A stretch of DNA of 64,000 nucleotides from Holacanthus passer (lineage: Eukaryota; Chordata; Actinopteri; Pomacanthidae): positions 372,001 through 436,000 of the forward strand of contig JAFREQ010000104.1 of assembly GCA_025331565.1 (NCBI GenBank), given 5' to 3'. The notes beneath the pieces are model-generated. The model saw only the letters and a list, made by a program, of their open reading frames with translations, did no database searches and was not told where the DNA came from. Shown in pieces: positions 37,501-53,100 of the stretch; positions within the stretch are counted from its first letter, which is position 1; each line of letters opens with the position of its first letter. A program made the translations under genes and the position numbers.

Positions 37501-40500
37501 TGCCTGTTTGCTTCATGTCGCTGTCAAACACCATCAAAAGTCCAAGTCTCTTTCAAACACTCACAAATGAAACAGTTTGAGCAGAGTCGGTGACTCACCA
37601 TAGCAGGATGTCTGTTGCTGAGGGCAAGGCTAGCATTGGGGAAAGCTGGAGAGAGGCCCCCAAGGCTCCCATTGTGTACTGAGGACAGCAGGCTGTGCAT
37701 GTCGGAGTGGGCGCCCTCTAAGCCAGGGCCCTGGCCCACAGCATGGCTACGCAGTACATGGATGGCCTCCTCCAAACGGTCCTCCATTTTACTCTGCTAC
37801 ATAATTACAAAAGGCATGCAATTAGTTCTCAATATGAAAAACAAAATATAAGACAGAGCTACACTCACTACATTTTGAGAAACAATTTAATGATTTAAAC
37901 AGTTCATTGGTACTTTAATGTCCAATTAACTAAAATAAGCATACTAAGGTTCAAAGAATATATTATGACACCGTCTTGCTTCAAATTAGCTTTGATGTAG
38001 CAGAATTTTTTTTTTTACATACCAGTGCGTGTGGTTGCCCTTCATAGTTGGGTGTGGTTGGTCTTTGCCACTGAGACTGAGCTCCTGCAGAGAGAAATAT
38101 TGGAATAGTGAAAAGTGGCAATTCTTAACTTTACAGCAGATGGAGCTGCAGACACGTTTCTGTGCTAAAGAACATTAAAGATGCAGAGGATCTTCTTGCT
38201 CCAACAATTTCAACTGATTCATTTTTGTGTGCCAAAAACAAGGTTGCAATCAAACTGAACAAGTTAAATAAATTGGACTGATGTAGGTATTCTGTGGCTC
38301 AAATTGAAATATTATCCAAATTTGTGGTTTGCATGAGTGAGAATAAAGCACAGGATAAAACCACCTGAACTCAGTTTACCAACCTTCTGATTGGCAAAAT
38401 TTACTCAGCTGTCAGGTTGACGTGAATCTCACATTAAAGCCAGGTAGAATCTGACTGATCCGAGTAAAATAAAGACGTCTTTAAAAGAAAAAAATAGTAT
38501 GTTTATGAAAATGCAGATTTCTTCACATTAGACAGATTACTAGGAGATTAATGCCTTTTACTGCCTCTGCATAACATTTTGAATTTTCATGTATTAACAA
38601 TTTGACGCTCATATTATCTGTATGTGAGAATTGAACTGTACCTGCAATAGCCTGAGGAGATCCAGGAGTAGATGGAGCTGAGGAGAAGTTATTACTGTTG
38701 TGGTCCGACGGGTAAATCTGAAAGAAACACCCCATTATGACACACCGTAAGAATACACAACATTGATTTTTAGTACAATTTAGTCAAACAGTATGGTTCA
38801 AACTAGTGCTGGGCAATATGGCAGAAAATGCCACTGCAAAATATTTTACTATATGATGCGGTTTTCTACATTTTAAAATATTTACCACAATATCTACAAT
38901 TTTGCAGACAGATATACAAAACACAATACCTGACATTTCTGTATTCAATAATTATGAGGTCCTTAAATTTCACAGTTTTCTCCTTACTGGAATGTTTCAC
39001 CAGCATATTCTACAACTGACTCCCATCTGTTTTGGATCAAACCATGAACAATCAAAATAATGCTAAACCACTGACGGAACATTTTTGTCAGCTTCACCAT
39101 CCTTAGTTGAATTTGCACTTGTTTGTTCTTTCTTCACACGAATTGTCCAACATAAAAGATTTTCATTTTGTCAGAGGAAATAAAACTCTTGGGAAAATTA
39201 CTGTAATTGTTTTATTGCCCAACTCTAATTTTAAAAAAATCCCAACAACAAACAGAAATGAACTCACTGAGGCAAGAGCCTTCCCAATTTCATCTCCTGA
39301 ACTGCCAGCTGTGGTGCCTCGGTTGGCTGCAGAGACAAAATAAATAGTGTGAGTCAGATGATCCGTTAATTTGTTCTTGGAGGGAAAAAAAATCCAATGA
39401 CCATGAGAGCTGAATCTGACAGACACTACTAAAATACTTGTGTGATAAGTACATTTTACAAAAGTTCCTTACCCATGATGCCTTCTCCGTTGATGGTGGG
39501 TGTGTGGTTGTAGGTGGTGGGGGCTGAGTGGAAGCCGTTGACGTCGCTGCCGTGCAGAGGATAGTTCTGTGGGGACAGAGGCAGGGGTTGACGCTTCTGG
39601 AGAAGGGATACAAGTAGCTCCATAAGGCACAAACACCCCTCACAGAAAAACAAACCACTGTGACAAATGTATTTAGCTTCATTAAGGAAGTTTAGGGTTT
39701 AATTATTTAACATTATATAGGACCTAAAGTGTTAACGGATGTTAAGTTCACCACATAATTTCCTTAGCAACATTAGAAGATATGAGCCATTATAAAGAAA
39801 GAAAAAAAGAACATGACATAAAAAGGCTAGAATTGGATTGAGACCATTTCTACTTACCATCCTGTCCTGTGGGTTAATTGCAGAGAAGGAGCCTGGCTGC
39901 CCAATGTGAGGAGAGTTACCCAGCATGGCAGAGTAGCCAGAAGATGACCAGGGGTCTTCTAAGAAAAACAAAGACACATCAGTAAATATGAAAATACCTT
40001 TACAAATAGGAAAACAGAACAAATTCATTCCAGTGATATTACGACAAAAGGATACCTTGCATATAGAAGGAGCCAGGGTAGACCGCTCCAGGCTTAGCAC
40101 CGGGATATCCTCCATTGTCTCTGGCATACTCATCACCAGATGTGGAGGCATACACCTAAACAAACATACAGACAGTGAGCAGTTAGACAGTTATTTCTTA
40201 AATAGCCATTATACACTTAAACATGGATATTTTATGTTCTGGATAAAAGAAAAAGATAGTGATCTATGTAGCCCTGAGCGTCATTAGAGACGATATCAAT
40301 CCCCCCCATCCTTGCTTTGTTGAACTACAATAGCTTTAGGTGGCCACAAGATGGCAAGAGGGAGTCTGCGGGCTATGGAGGCAGGCCGGCTCCTCGCCTG
40401 TGGAGGAGAACACAGCGGCCATGCCATGCTGGGCACAGCGACGGCTTGAATCCCAGTGCACAGTGAGCACTTCCTCTAGCTCCCAGGACCCCAGTGACAT

Positions 40501-41112
40501 TGCACTGCCTGGCCTGCAGCCCCTCCCTTTAACACGCTCAGTATCCACTCGCACACATACCATGCATTCAGTGAGCCAACACACACACCCATGAGCACTC
40601 CACTAGCAATACCCTCAAACTGGCACTATCACATTCTATATGGCATCAACAGAGAACTGGTTTACAGAAAACGTTGGAAAACATTTTATATTAGCATCTT
40701 ATAGAGTCCAATCACACATCCTTTCTACATATTGCTAACAAAAATGGATGCCGGGCCTTCGGTGACACATCTCTGTGCTCCAAAGCCACAGTCTGAAGAC
40801 GGACATGAGAAGCCCTCAGTTTTCCCGACACCATCAGCCACCACTCAGTCCGTCTTTGCCTCTCCTCCTCTGTAGTACATGGCAGATAGAGGAAGAGAGG
40901 AAGAGAATGGAGGCTATGCTGCAAAGAATGCTAATCCAGAGAAGGGATTTTTTCTGTAATTTGATTTAACAGGGAGAAGTGGAAAGGGAATGGAGAGATG
41001 CACTTCTAATTACAGAGCCATCTGCCTGTTCCTGGACCACATCCAACTCCACAGGCAGCTGGGCTGAGGAGAGGGAGCGAAGAGAGGGAGAGAGATGGGG
41101 GCTGGGATCCAG

Positions 41113-41165
<53 letters not shown>

Positions 41166-44100
41166 GAGAGGGACAGATAGATTGCAGTGGGTAGGGGGTG
41201 GTAAAGGGGCAAGGGGGAGGATTGAGGGGAAAAAATGAAGGCCCTGATGATTTATGAAATGGGTAGCGAGATAAGGGGTGTTGAGGGGGGACAGGAGAAG
41301 GTAATCTAAATGACTTAAACAAAGCTTGATATGGCCAGGGGAGTGTGAAGGAAACAGGGGATTTAAAATGATCACGGTTAATTCAGGGGAAAACATGACG
41401 GAGATGGCTTCATTTAACAATAGGCTTTGAGTTGTTCTTTCACGGGGAACAATGTCGAGTGAATCCTGCTGCTCTAGATGGGAACAGAGAACTACACAAT
41501 GACTGGTCCTGCTGGATAATTGTATTCTCAGGAAGAAAGGGGATTTCTAGGGTAAAATCCTCAACTAATAGGGGTTTAATGTAATTCAGGTTATGACCGT
41601 GTAAAGGTCTCTAGAACTAGAAAAACACGGGTTGTTGCAAGGGGTGGGGAGTAGATGAAGATTAACATCAAACTAACCTCAAATCGCTTTATTCAACCAC
41701 AAGGGTTTTGTGATTAGTCCAATGGACAAGTAGGGGGCAGAAGAGAAGTTCCTCCGTGTGGTTTGATTGTTGCAGGTGAGAGGGGGTGAGGGTTCACAGG
41801 GTTAGGGCAAGGATCTCGTGCACAGGTATTGGTGGGTTACAGAAGTCAGGGAGCTTTAGGGGAAATGAGAAATGGCCTTTACAGGGCAGCTATTATTTGT
41901 CCATTTGCTGATTTACAGCAACATGATTTAAGTGACAAAAGTAGATAAAAGGAAAAAAGAAGAGCATGTTGAAGAGAAGCAGGAAGGGAGGGAGTGTGGG
42001 AGGGAGGAAAGACCACAGGATCATCATCGGCAGTCATTAATCTGGGCTCAGACACGGGGCTAAGAGGCCTCGCAAGCATCGCGCCTCACAACTGGGTCAC
42101 TCACAGGGGGAGGCCCACCCAGGCCATCATGTGGTGAAGCGTAGGCGGAGGGCTGGGTGAAGTGGGGGAGGGGGTTCACACACACACACACACACACACA
42201 CAGACTTCTCATCATTCGCATTAAAACCACGCGGCCATCGTTCACACTGCGGGGAACGACTGAGGTTCAGACAGTGAGAGAGAGGGGGCCTCGCCCAGAC
42301 AGAGTGTTCACACTCAATCTCTGTGATGTAGTCACCGCGGCGAAGTGTGTCTACACGCAAAGGTTTCCGCAGCCACTTCAACACGACAACACCCGCAGGT
42401 GGAGGACAGCGCCAACGTCATTTAAAAGAAACAAACAAACACAGACTTGTTCGTTTTAAGGGACAAGGGATCAAGGAATGAGTTAAGCAGCAAGTTCACT
42501 AGGTCGAACTCTGATCCATCTCCATATTGACTATTGGTCGATCTGATATGAAACCACCCAATCAATGCAGCCAGCTACAGTAGTTGCATCTGTTGCAACT
42601 TTAGCTCCAACTAAGACAGAGTCACAACACAACAATGGTAACGCTTCACTTCATTTCCTGCCAGATCACGCATCCATTGCTCCGTGATTTGGACCTAGTC
42701 AGCCATATAAATCCTTTGAATTTACTTCATCCATGCGTTGAAAAAAATATCAGCATAGTCATAGGTCAATTTTTATTTAACCTTTGTTATCAAAATTTTG
42801 GCGACATTTAAGAAGAAGATGAAATCGTAGGGCAAAGACAGGATTAATGTGCAGGTATTGACTCAGGAAACTGTATATTTTGTTAACTTTGAAAACAAAA
42901 GCAGAAGCACACCCAATTTTTACAAAAAATGGGAAATATGTGTTGCTGGTGTCCTGTTTCAAGCCATAATTTCAAACCATAATTGAGGAGATGCAAAGGT
43001 TCCATACCCAGTTTCATTTAGGTCACTCTCGTCACCTGAGAACCACAGTAGCATGAGGGCCGGGTTACAGACAATGTTTGTGTAATGGCAGTATTTCATA
43101 TTGATGATCCAGTGGCAGCTCAAGCAGCTAGACTGGGCTCTGATAGCAACAGGAGCACATTGTTAACTACCCAGTAGAGTCCTTCTGACTCAAAATACCG
43201 TGTTTGCTATCTTAGAAAGCCATGCCTCTGTTGGTTTAGGACCATGAAGAACTTTGAAGTATCTGCAGAGGAAAATATTAATAGGAGTGTGTGTTGTGTT
43301 GAAAATGCTATTTGGTATTCAAATTGAGCAAATGGCTTCTGAATCATCTACGATCTACAGTAGCTCTAACTGTATGGAAGGACTGGCTGGTGATCAACAC
43401 ACAGGACTCAAATTCAGCCAATGGAAATAATCTAAAAATGGGAATGATGTGGGCAACTGCAGCCTGGTTCAATTCCTTGTCTTTAAACTAACAGTGAGAT
43501 TCATTCAGTATATATTCAAACATGCAGTGACTTGTGTTTCCAGCTATGTGTGGTTGCCATCATCCACACACATCAGCTGCTGGGAATTCTGGGCCCACTG
43601 ACAAAATGTGACACTTGGTACAGTAAATCAAAGCACCATATGAGACTTCATACTGCTTGGACCCAGGATTAGGGCTCAACAGCACTCTGCTGAATCCAAT
43701 ATCAAATCTGCTTCACAAGTTAAAATCCGACTTAACTTTTAACAATTTAAAGAAACAAAAGTTACAAATAAGCTAATGTTTAGGAACTAAAAGGATTGAA
43801 ATTCCAAGAAATGAAACTTTGACCAGACAGATTAGATATTTTGTCTTTAACCAAACAACTTCCTGAATGTTTTCCACATTGTCTTTTGCTAATGAAAAAA
43901 GGGAGAAGAGATAAAAGATTCAATAAGAGATTGTTAAAACTCTGGGCTTAATAAATCCAGCTATCTTGTTATCAACTTTGAACTGGAACTGGCCACCAGA
44001 ACCAGACTTACAACACCTCATGCATTGGGCCTGCCAAAAACATATGTACCTTCATTACCCAAATCCAGGACCTCTGTGTTCTTACAAAATGTTTAATTCA

Positions 44101-47100
44101 AATCGGGCCACTGAAGATGGTAAGTTACTAGACTTGACAAAGTACCTCAAAATCCAATAAATTTGCTTGTCTACATGACAACCAGACCCCGAACACCACT
44201 TGAAACCACTTGAGTGTAGTGTAGAGACAACCACAGTGATGGTGTTTATTGGGGCCCGAGTTGCCTGACTGTCAGCTCACCAAGAGTCTGACAGAGCAGA
44301 GGGTCTTTACCCCTGTCTGTCACAGAACTGCTCAAGCAGAGTGGGGAAAGCAGTGTGTAAGTGTATCTGTGTAGCAAGTATGTGTAGTGAGAGAGAGCGA
44401 ATGAGAGAGTGAGAGAGAAAGGACTGGCTCTGAGCTGTGAAGGCAAGCAGAAATAAGCTCTCACCGAGGACGGCAGGCCAGGGGGTTTCCGAATCTTCTT
44501 TGGCTGGGTGTCTACATACAGGCAGGCAGAGACAGAGAGAAAAGGTGAGAGATAAAAACACAAATAAGGACTTAGCAAAGGCACATTTGCCAGTGTTATG
44601 TCAGTTCAGGGGTAGTTTCTCCATGTGCTCTAAATGCAACTGCAGAACAGAAAACAGACAACACTGAACACACTGCAGCATGTGTGTGCTAGTGTGTATG
44701 TGCATGTCTGTCAGTGTGAATGAATGTTGCTGTGCATTCATCTGTACGGACTGAAAAGATTTGTCGAATGTAGACAAAATAAGAAAACAAACAAGAACAA
44801 CCAAAAAAAACACAAAAGAGATAAACAATTCTATAAAAAACACAAAAATAAGAAATGCACTTTTGGTCTAGTTAACTCCATGTCATATCTATGCTACGAT
44901 AAGTTCATAAATTGTGGAGGCTAAGCATTAACAGTGGAAATGAAACAATTAGTCAATTATTCTGTTAGCTGGCCACAAAAAAATAACTGACAATTATTTT
45001 GATAATTGTTTAAGCTTAAGAAAAAAAGGCCAACGATTTAGACTTTCCAGCCACGCTAATGTCTATGTTTTCTGTTTTTCTTAGCCATCAAAAATTTTAC
45101 CTTTGAAAAGAGAGAAGGAAGAAAGAAAGAAATGGCTGGCCCCACAACATGACCCATGTCTTGTTCAGTTATCTTACCTATGCCTCCATCAGGCGGCCTT
45201 CTCCTGGGGTTGTTGGGGTATGACGGGTAAAACTGGGAGCCAGATTTCAGGCCAGAGGGGGACATGGCATCTGGGCTGGGCATCGCTATGTCGCTAGGAA
45301 GAAACCCAGGCTAGGGGGAGAGAAGATAGAGAAACAAGGTTTTACTAATAATACTTACAGGGGCGTGGGAGAGCACAGCACAAACCGCTCCTCTTCGAGG
45401 AAATGAAGACAGTTAATTCAAAGTATTTAACATGAAAAGAGAAGTGAGAAAACAGGGCTTCCTTTAAACTGACACATTACATGAATTTAGCTCTGACACA
45501 CATGTAACCTTGTGGAAAGATGGAAGGAATAAGCTCAATGGTAACATACCTGGCTTCCAAAGGGAGGATATGGTGGCCTCTCACTTTTACCTGTACGATG
45601 AAAGTGAAAGATTGTTTAAACCTTAATGCGAGTGAAACCATGAGATGTATGCACAGATTAAGAGGCAATGGTGTGTGTGAAAACAAATGAAAAGTAGGTT
45701 TTTCTAAAGTACAAAAAGTCCAGAGTTGCCCTCCCCTTTTTCAGTACGCTCAGCTGCATCAAGCCGCCTGCCAGACAAAACCCTAGGGAAGGTTTCTGCT
45801 TCAGTGCCCTAACATCCCCAACACTCAACGAATGAACACAGGCACACACACGCACATACATGCATGTAGACGCATACACATTTTGCCACACAGAAAACAA
45901 ATGGTCATAAAGTATGCACAACAGTCGAATCGGCCATTATCAACATGATTATTTTAAAATTCAAGCGTGACAAGGCAGCATTTCCTTTGACACTGAGAAG
46001 TACATGTGTACACTCATTCCACTAAAGTGCTAAACATTTTAATCATACCTACCACATAAGAGTCACTTGTTAAAATTAATTTAAAAAAAACAATAAAGAA
46101 CAAACCTGCAACCCCTGAACTGATGAATGGAGAGGACAAGCCTTCGTGCTCACTGTAGTGGGATCCTTCGGCATAGCCCTGTAGGAACAATGGTACACAA
46201 AACATTTTGAGTAACCTAAGAAAAATGTAAACAAAAACATCCAGGCTTTATCAAACTCCAACACACCCACAGACCTAAATGATAACCACTCTTTAAGGCC
46301 GTCCCCATCTTGTTAGCACACCTATATGGCTTAGTGGTTACCCTCCCTCTGCTTTTCTGTCTAACTAACAGGATCCATGCCAAACAAATCTGCATCAGCT
46401 CGGGGGATTCAAACCGACTTTCTTAATTATCAACTTGTGGTAATCAAAGCCTGCTGCATCTATTTCACCCCCTGTTCCTTGTATTTACACAGAGTTGTGC
46501 CAAGACAGTTACAGCGGATGTGAAGCTGCAATTACCAGTGGGCTTCCACAGAGGTTCTGGGCTACCAGAGAGCTTGCCAATGCAGGATCCTGAGCCAAGG
46601 TTATTAGGTAGAAAGTAAAACTACCACTTCAAATCAAACATGGCACACGGCATGAAAAAGTACTAAGCTGTTGTGGTGGTGGGGGAGAGGGTGTGTGTGT
46701 GTGTGTGTGTTCATCTATGGCACAGTGATTAACTGAACATGTGTGAGTGTGTGACAATATCATGGCATCTGGTGTTAATGCTTAGATCCCCAAACTTAAA
46801 ATCGTGTGCGACTTAAGAGTGCGAGTCTGTGTGTATTTAGTTCTTACCCGTCCTTGGCTGAAAGAGGGGCTGTTCTGTTCTGCTGAGCCCCAAGACCCAG
46901 AGCCACTGCGCTCATCTATTGCTGTAAAAGGACATATTGTTAATATTTACAGGTAGGGAGACTGGCAAGTTTGTCTGAAGCAGAGAATAAGTGATGAAAA
47001 AGCAGGTTGAACAAATGCTGTGAATGATGTTAGCGATGCCGAAAATGAGGCTATATATTATTATCCTGTGTGTGTCACTGCAGATATGTACAAATGCCCT

Positions 47101-50100
47101 GATGTTGGAGTCATATCAAGAGAACCTGTCACCATGTCCTACTCTAAACATTCAGTGTCTTTAAGTGGTCACAATGGGCTTGCACAAGCCAGGAGAGAGC
47201 ATCACTATTGATCAAAGACGCCGCTGTCGCATTCAAGATGCAATGTTCTGGGGGGGGAGCATTGGAAAAGCTGCTCAGTGTACCCATTAGTGTTTATTAC
47301 GGTCACTGAATAGCAGAAAATTAACCATTCACATCCCTAATGTAATCCAAGAGGATGAAATGTCATCTAAGGCACATTTAAATTCCACTCAGTCAATCTG
47401 ACACATAAAACATAAAATAACACAAAACAAAATGTATAAGCCAAAACATGAACCACGGTGTTTTAGGTAAAGAAAGAACCGATGTGTGGCACAAAGGAAA
47501 AACACAGCCAAAAGACTGGTGGAGCAGAAAACTCCAAAATACCCCCATCATCCCCTTCTCCCTGTCTTATGCACTAATGCTATCCAGGCTCTCTGGAGAC
47601 ACAAGCCTTAATTGCATGCTGATTTGCATAATTGTGCATATTAATGTGCTTTCCTTATGAATATTCATATTTCGTCTTTGATTTTTGCCTAATTAAAAAA
47701 ATGTGTGTGAGAAAGCAAAAGAGAGTGAGCGGGTGGAAGGAGAAAGCAAGGGGACAAGAGAGGGAGAGAGGGAGAGAGAGAGAGGGAGGAATAAGAGGGA
47801 AGGCAAAGTGAGAGGGGTCTGGGCGAGATCAGCAGCCTGGCTAACGAGTGAGAATGAGTGATGAGACTAACAGAGCGGTGCAAGCACCTACACACGCTGC
47901 GACAGCCGTGATCTATGGAGCTGATGCCAGTGGCATGGAGAATCAGGAGAGCAGGGAAGAGAGGGGACCTCAAAAGATCAGCCTCGCTCACTGTCAGATC
48001 GGCCCTGCTGAAAGGCCAGAGCACTAATAAAGCACTGCACCACCGTCAACAATGTCCAATGGCACAGGACACTGGTGATGGGCTTGTTGCTAAATAAAGA
48101 CGACAGACTTTGTATGAAGATGCTTCAGCCAAAGCTTGGTGCCATGAAAAGTAATATCAAATTAGTGAGGTAAAAATCCACTTTACTGGTCAACAATGAG
48201 CTTGTCTGCTTCTAACTGAGCAATGAATAGATGTGTTTTAACTCAAATGCCTTCCTTTTTTCCTCACTTCAAGACACTCTAGCTCCATTCAAATTGCTAG
48301 TAGATAATAAAATATTTTCACATGTACAACAAAATTGTAACAGATAACCCACAAAATTATCACTGTCAACAACAACCTGAACTAAGTAGGCCAACCAAGC
48401 CAACAAGTAGAGTTAAGAGAGTAACTTCATAATCTTCACAGCTATTTTCAATACACCACTCATCCGCCTATGAAGCCTCCATTTGGCCAGCGGGGGTGCA
48501 GAGGATCGAGTGAAAGCACGGCTGTGCAGGAGAAGTCTGACAACATTGTTTCACACTTACTGGAGTAATTAACTCGGAGGCAATTAAAACAAGGTGGAGA
48601 GCTGCTGAGGTGACACTGATGCTCAGCCAGCCTAGGAGAGCCCAACTATGCCAGAAGAGAGATCTTTCTATTGTTGTTAATCTCGTGTCATGTGTAATAT
48701 TAAGAGACAACCAAAATGGTAAATGAATGCAAAAGTAAAGTTCTTTAAATGACCCACCAAGCTTCACATGCTGTTAAAAAGCAAATAATAGTCAATTGGG
48801 GTCACGTGCTACATTGGCCAATACATTAGAGATGATAATATTTCCTGGGTATGTTCTATGTTGCTCTTGTACAAGCAAGTAAGCAAGTTTTAAAGACTAA
48901 TGGTAAAAACAGCATACAGTATGTACCATTCAAAGTAGGTCAGCAATGTACTCCTACATCAATTATTTTGGCCAGTAAAAATATTTTTAGTACTTTGTTT
49001 TAAACCAACCCTTCGCCTGTGACCTAAAAAAATTGCTCTGAACACTTAAAGAGTCTGCACTCTCAGTGAAATTTAAAAAGGACAAATACACAGATCTGCC
49101 CAGTCTGGCCCTTATTTCATCCTCATTTCATCACTTTCTTCACTCTTGAGCTTTTATTTCTCTGGTTGCCTAGTAGTGCTGCAATTGATTACCGCGACAT
49201 ACAGTAGTCAATGTGACACCTACACACACGCTAACACGTCTTATGTACTTTGAGAGCTTACAGTTTTCTGCATTCACGTCATATTGGTAGATGGAGAAAA
49301 GAAGATTTCAATGGTTTATCAGTGGGATATCATATCACATTAGTAATATCATATAATGAAACCAATCATGACGATACATGAGATTACAAATATTGGTGAA
49401 TGCATTAAAGTGTTTACTGTCTGGACTAACATTTCCACATTTTTTGATGCCAATTGTGGCAAAAGTAGGAAGTAAATGCTACGCCAAACTTAAAAGGCAA
49501 TTACTACTAAATGCTTAAGGTCAATGTGCCCTCTCAGTATGTAGCTCATACTTGCATGAAATCCAAGATTCTTTGAAAACAGCATCAGAGTACTTGAGCA
49601 CTGTAGCTCATGCTAACTAACAAATCTAATACCAAAATCTATGCCAGACTGGAGCTACATAAAGCTCAAGGGGAAGCAAGTGAAGAACATTTGAACAGTC
49701 AATTGACATAATGTCCAAACTGGGAAAATAAGATTAAGCTTGAAAATACCCAGAATTATCTACTAAATAAACGTGCACATAAGTGTAAAAAAACATGGAG
49801 TTGGCATGAAAACAACAGGTTCTCTGGACGTATATCACATCCATCCAGATTCTGGCATGGCTAGTGTGAATGTACTTCCAATGAAAGTCACATGGCAAGA
49901 CAAATACTGACTCACAACCAGAACCCAGAAAAATATTTATTTTCTGAGCCACAAAGCCTTCTCACGGCTGCAGGCTCTGAAAACATCTAATTTATTTGAA
50001 GAAGGAAGCCACACTCCTTTGAGATTTCCTCTTTATGAGGGCTTAGATTTTCCAACTACAACTCACCAATTCACAGCGAAATACATGACACAATACTGCA

Positions 50101-53100
50101 GCCGTGTGCAGGTACGCAACTGAGAGTGCAAAAGTCAAACACATAGCTAGTAAGCTAGTTACTCAAAGAGACCACATGTGTAAATTCAATGTTGTTTGTT
50201 GTGATCTAAGGGAAGCGAGCCTGTCGAGTCCCGTGTATTTGTGTGTATGTTTGTGTGTGTGAAGGGGGTTGGAGACGTTGCCAGCAGCTGCAGAGGTGAC
50301 AGAGGGGACGCCTGCCTGAAGGCTTGTGGGCTTGGCCAGCTCCCACCACACACCGTCACACTCTGCCTCCCCTACTTCTCAAACATCCCACACTTCTTGC
50401 CAGTCCTCTCCTCTTTCCTCTCTCCGACACACCCTACCCCACATACACACACACACTCTGGCCACTGAGGAAGGGAGAAGGACGCCTAATGCAATTAGCA
50501 CCCCTCTGAGCACTTTTGTGTTGATGAATAGAGGTGGTCTGGTGGGCCACTGGGCTGCTCGCTGCCGTTCCCGCGCTGCTGGGTCCCTGAATATACAAAC
50601 CGCCTGAGTGACGTCATAGATGGACATTGCTCTTTAATGGTCATCATTTCTGTCATAATTAGGTTTCCTGGCCCATAGCTGTATCGTATTTTGGAACAAT
50701 AAGCAATCTCTTGACTTAGTTTACAAAGATGGTCCTGTTGACAAATGCAGCCATTACATCTAAAAAAATATTGTACACCACATCTTAAGCTTCCACTTTT
50801 CTTCCTCATTCAGACTGTGTTCTCTGTACTATGCGTGTTGCAAAATGACATGGATCTACGAGAAACTCGTGGGCTGGAATTCGCAGATGTTAGCATTTTG
50901 ACTCCCAAGTGCTATTAGAGGGTAGCTGCAGGTCTGCAAAAGTTAAATGGGACAGCTTGAAGTATCGCATTAAAATGGGTGTCAATGACCGAGGGCCACA
51001 CTTTAGGATATGAGGAGGGGGGAAGGAATTAACTCCTCACTGCTTAGTAATTGCCTGCTGTAATAGAAACAAACAGAATCCTGCCTTCCACAGGCTGATC
51101 CTTCTATTCAACAAGCTCCCTCTTCCACTCTGGCCACTCACTGCATGCTGGGCCAGTTTAAGAGGCTGCGAGCTGGGGGTGAGGGACATTGTCTCGGACT
51201 CAAGCCATTTCCTGCAGATCAGTGGGGGTAAGAGCCCTGTGCCGTGTTGGGGGAGGAGTGTTTTACACTTCAGGGTGGGGGAGTCGTTTCAAGTCCATAA
51301 GCCCCTTTTTTTGCCTTTGTTCCTCAGTGGCCAAGTTCTCACTCTGGGGAACACTGGGGAGTGTGACTCGATTTCACACGCCAGGTTGGCAGGGTGACAG
51401 AGGAACGAAAGTAACACGACTTACTAATAACATTCAGGAAGAGAGAAAAGCTGACTCAAAGGCTTCAGGTGCTTGAGGGGGTTAACTGCAGATACTTTGC
51501 ACTTTCAAATAGGTAAAGACTATCAAAAGAAATGAAAATTATCAGTCAGATATTAAAATAAAATTTATGTAGATATATTATTAAACTGCAGTTTAAATTC
51601 ATAAATATAATGTACTGGGTCTGGTAAGATTTAAGATTCAGTCTATTTTTTCTGTGTCTCAAATAATTTATATTTATTTATTTCTATTTGTTTTCTATAC
51701 AGATAAGAATCAAGGGACAACCTCAAACAGACACAGAACAAGCTGTGGCATGTCACTAACTGGGAATTACTTCTTCTAAAATCATTTACACTAATCAGTC
51801 TACTTCAAACTGTAGCTCAACCTAAATTTTATCATCAAAGTCTATGGATAAACCTGCACTTGCTTTTGGAAATTTATGTGGCAGTTTAATTTTTTTCAAA
51901 TGCAATTTTGTAAAGCTTTGAGCACCACAAATAAAATGATAAAACAGCACTATTGTACCGACTGAGGTGTTGGCAGAGATCTCAAAACCTGGGCAAATAA
52001 AACTGAAACTGTCTGCGTGGTTAATACCACGATATGTGGTTACATGGGAAAATACGTTTTTGCAATGTGGGTTAGATGACTTTTAAAGTTCTTTTTTTTT
52101 TTTTTAAATCAGCTGCAAATTAAGAAGCCATGCTGATGACATGTTTGTACTCAATTTTTGCATTTACTGTGACTGCCAATGGTCATAGATTTAAATATGT
52201 CAATTGCTGCTTTGCCAAAACTTGCATGCAGTCACAGTGAGGTCAGTTAAATCAAATGGTGAAAACAAGTATGTTTATGTCAACAAAATGAGACAAAAAT
52301 TAACATACAATACAGACAAAACATAAATTTGGTTTCCTTATCAATAGTAAAAGCTTACCTGATCCACCAAACTGACTGCTGGCGAGTGTCATTGTCCTGT
52401 TCTTCCCATTGGCTACTGGAGGCGCGAACATCTACAAAGGAGGACAAGATACCGTAACTAACAAAGCAAATGATGGCACACTTCACACATCCTGTTTCCA
52501 CTAATAAATGCCATCACATACACACGTCGTTCAGTTGTTGTGTGTTTTTTTCCTTCTTACAGGCATTTCAGTTATGGATCCATCTAAAGTGACATATAAA
52601 CTATTTAATAACATTGATTCCACCATTTATTTAACAACTTCCAGCATAACAGTACAACATACAAAGAGCTCAACAAGTTGAACATTGAAGTCTATTTGGA
52701 AAATATCACATTTCAAAAATATGCATTCCCTCTATTCTATATAAACAATGCAGAGGAAAGTTTTCCCAAGACAAAAATGCAACATTTTGAAATTAAACCT
52801 TTCAGACATATTTTCATACGAAGTATCAGCTTTAACTTTCGAAACACTGTGATGAGGCCACGGGTTTGGTCACCAAGCCGCTGTGGGCTTTACCATGAGG
52901 CTGTGGTGTGGTCTAAATATCTGCTATGTGGCATCTTTCAGTGACATGACCCAACTGTAGTATACAAATCAAACCTTTTTGTAACTAGGACACCACAACA
53001 CAATCTTCCACTACTACATATGATCTCTCTCTTTCTCTCTTTGTTTTTAACAGGGTAGGTCTATGCAGTCCAACAACTGATTTGGACACCATCGTTGTTT

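Noticed and set aside
41010..41420. Long minus-strand ORFs with Leu-Ser repeats and a plus-strand Arg-Glu ORF
   Set aside because: They are translations of the GA microsatellite at 41118-41171. There are no splice sites or homology.
42157..42459. Plus-strand ORF of 100 codons with a Thr-His repeat
   Set aside because: It is produced by the CA microsatellite inside a tcf3 intron.
46310..46420. tRNA-derived SINE (ggcttagtggttacc and a GGTTTGAATCCCCC-like site)
   Set aside because: The two box-like motifs are on opposite strands, so they cannot form one promoter.
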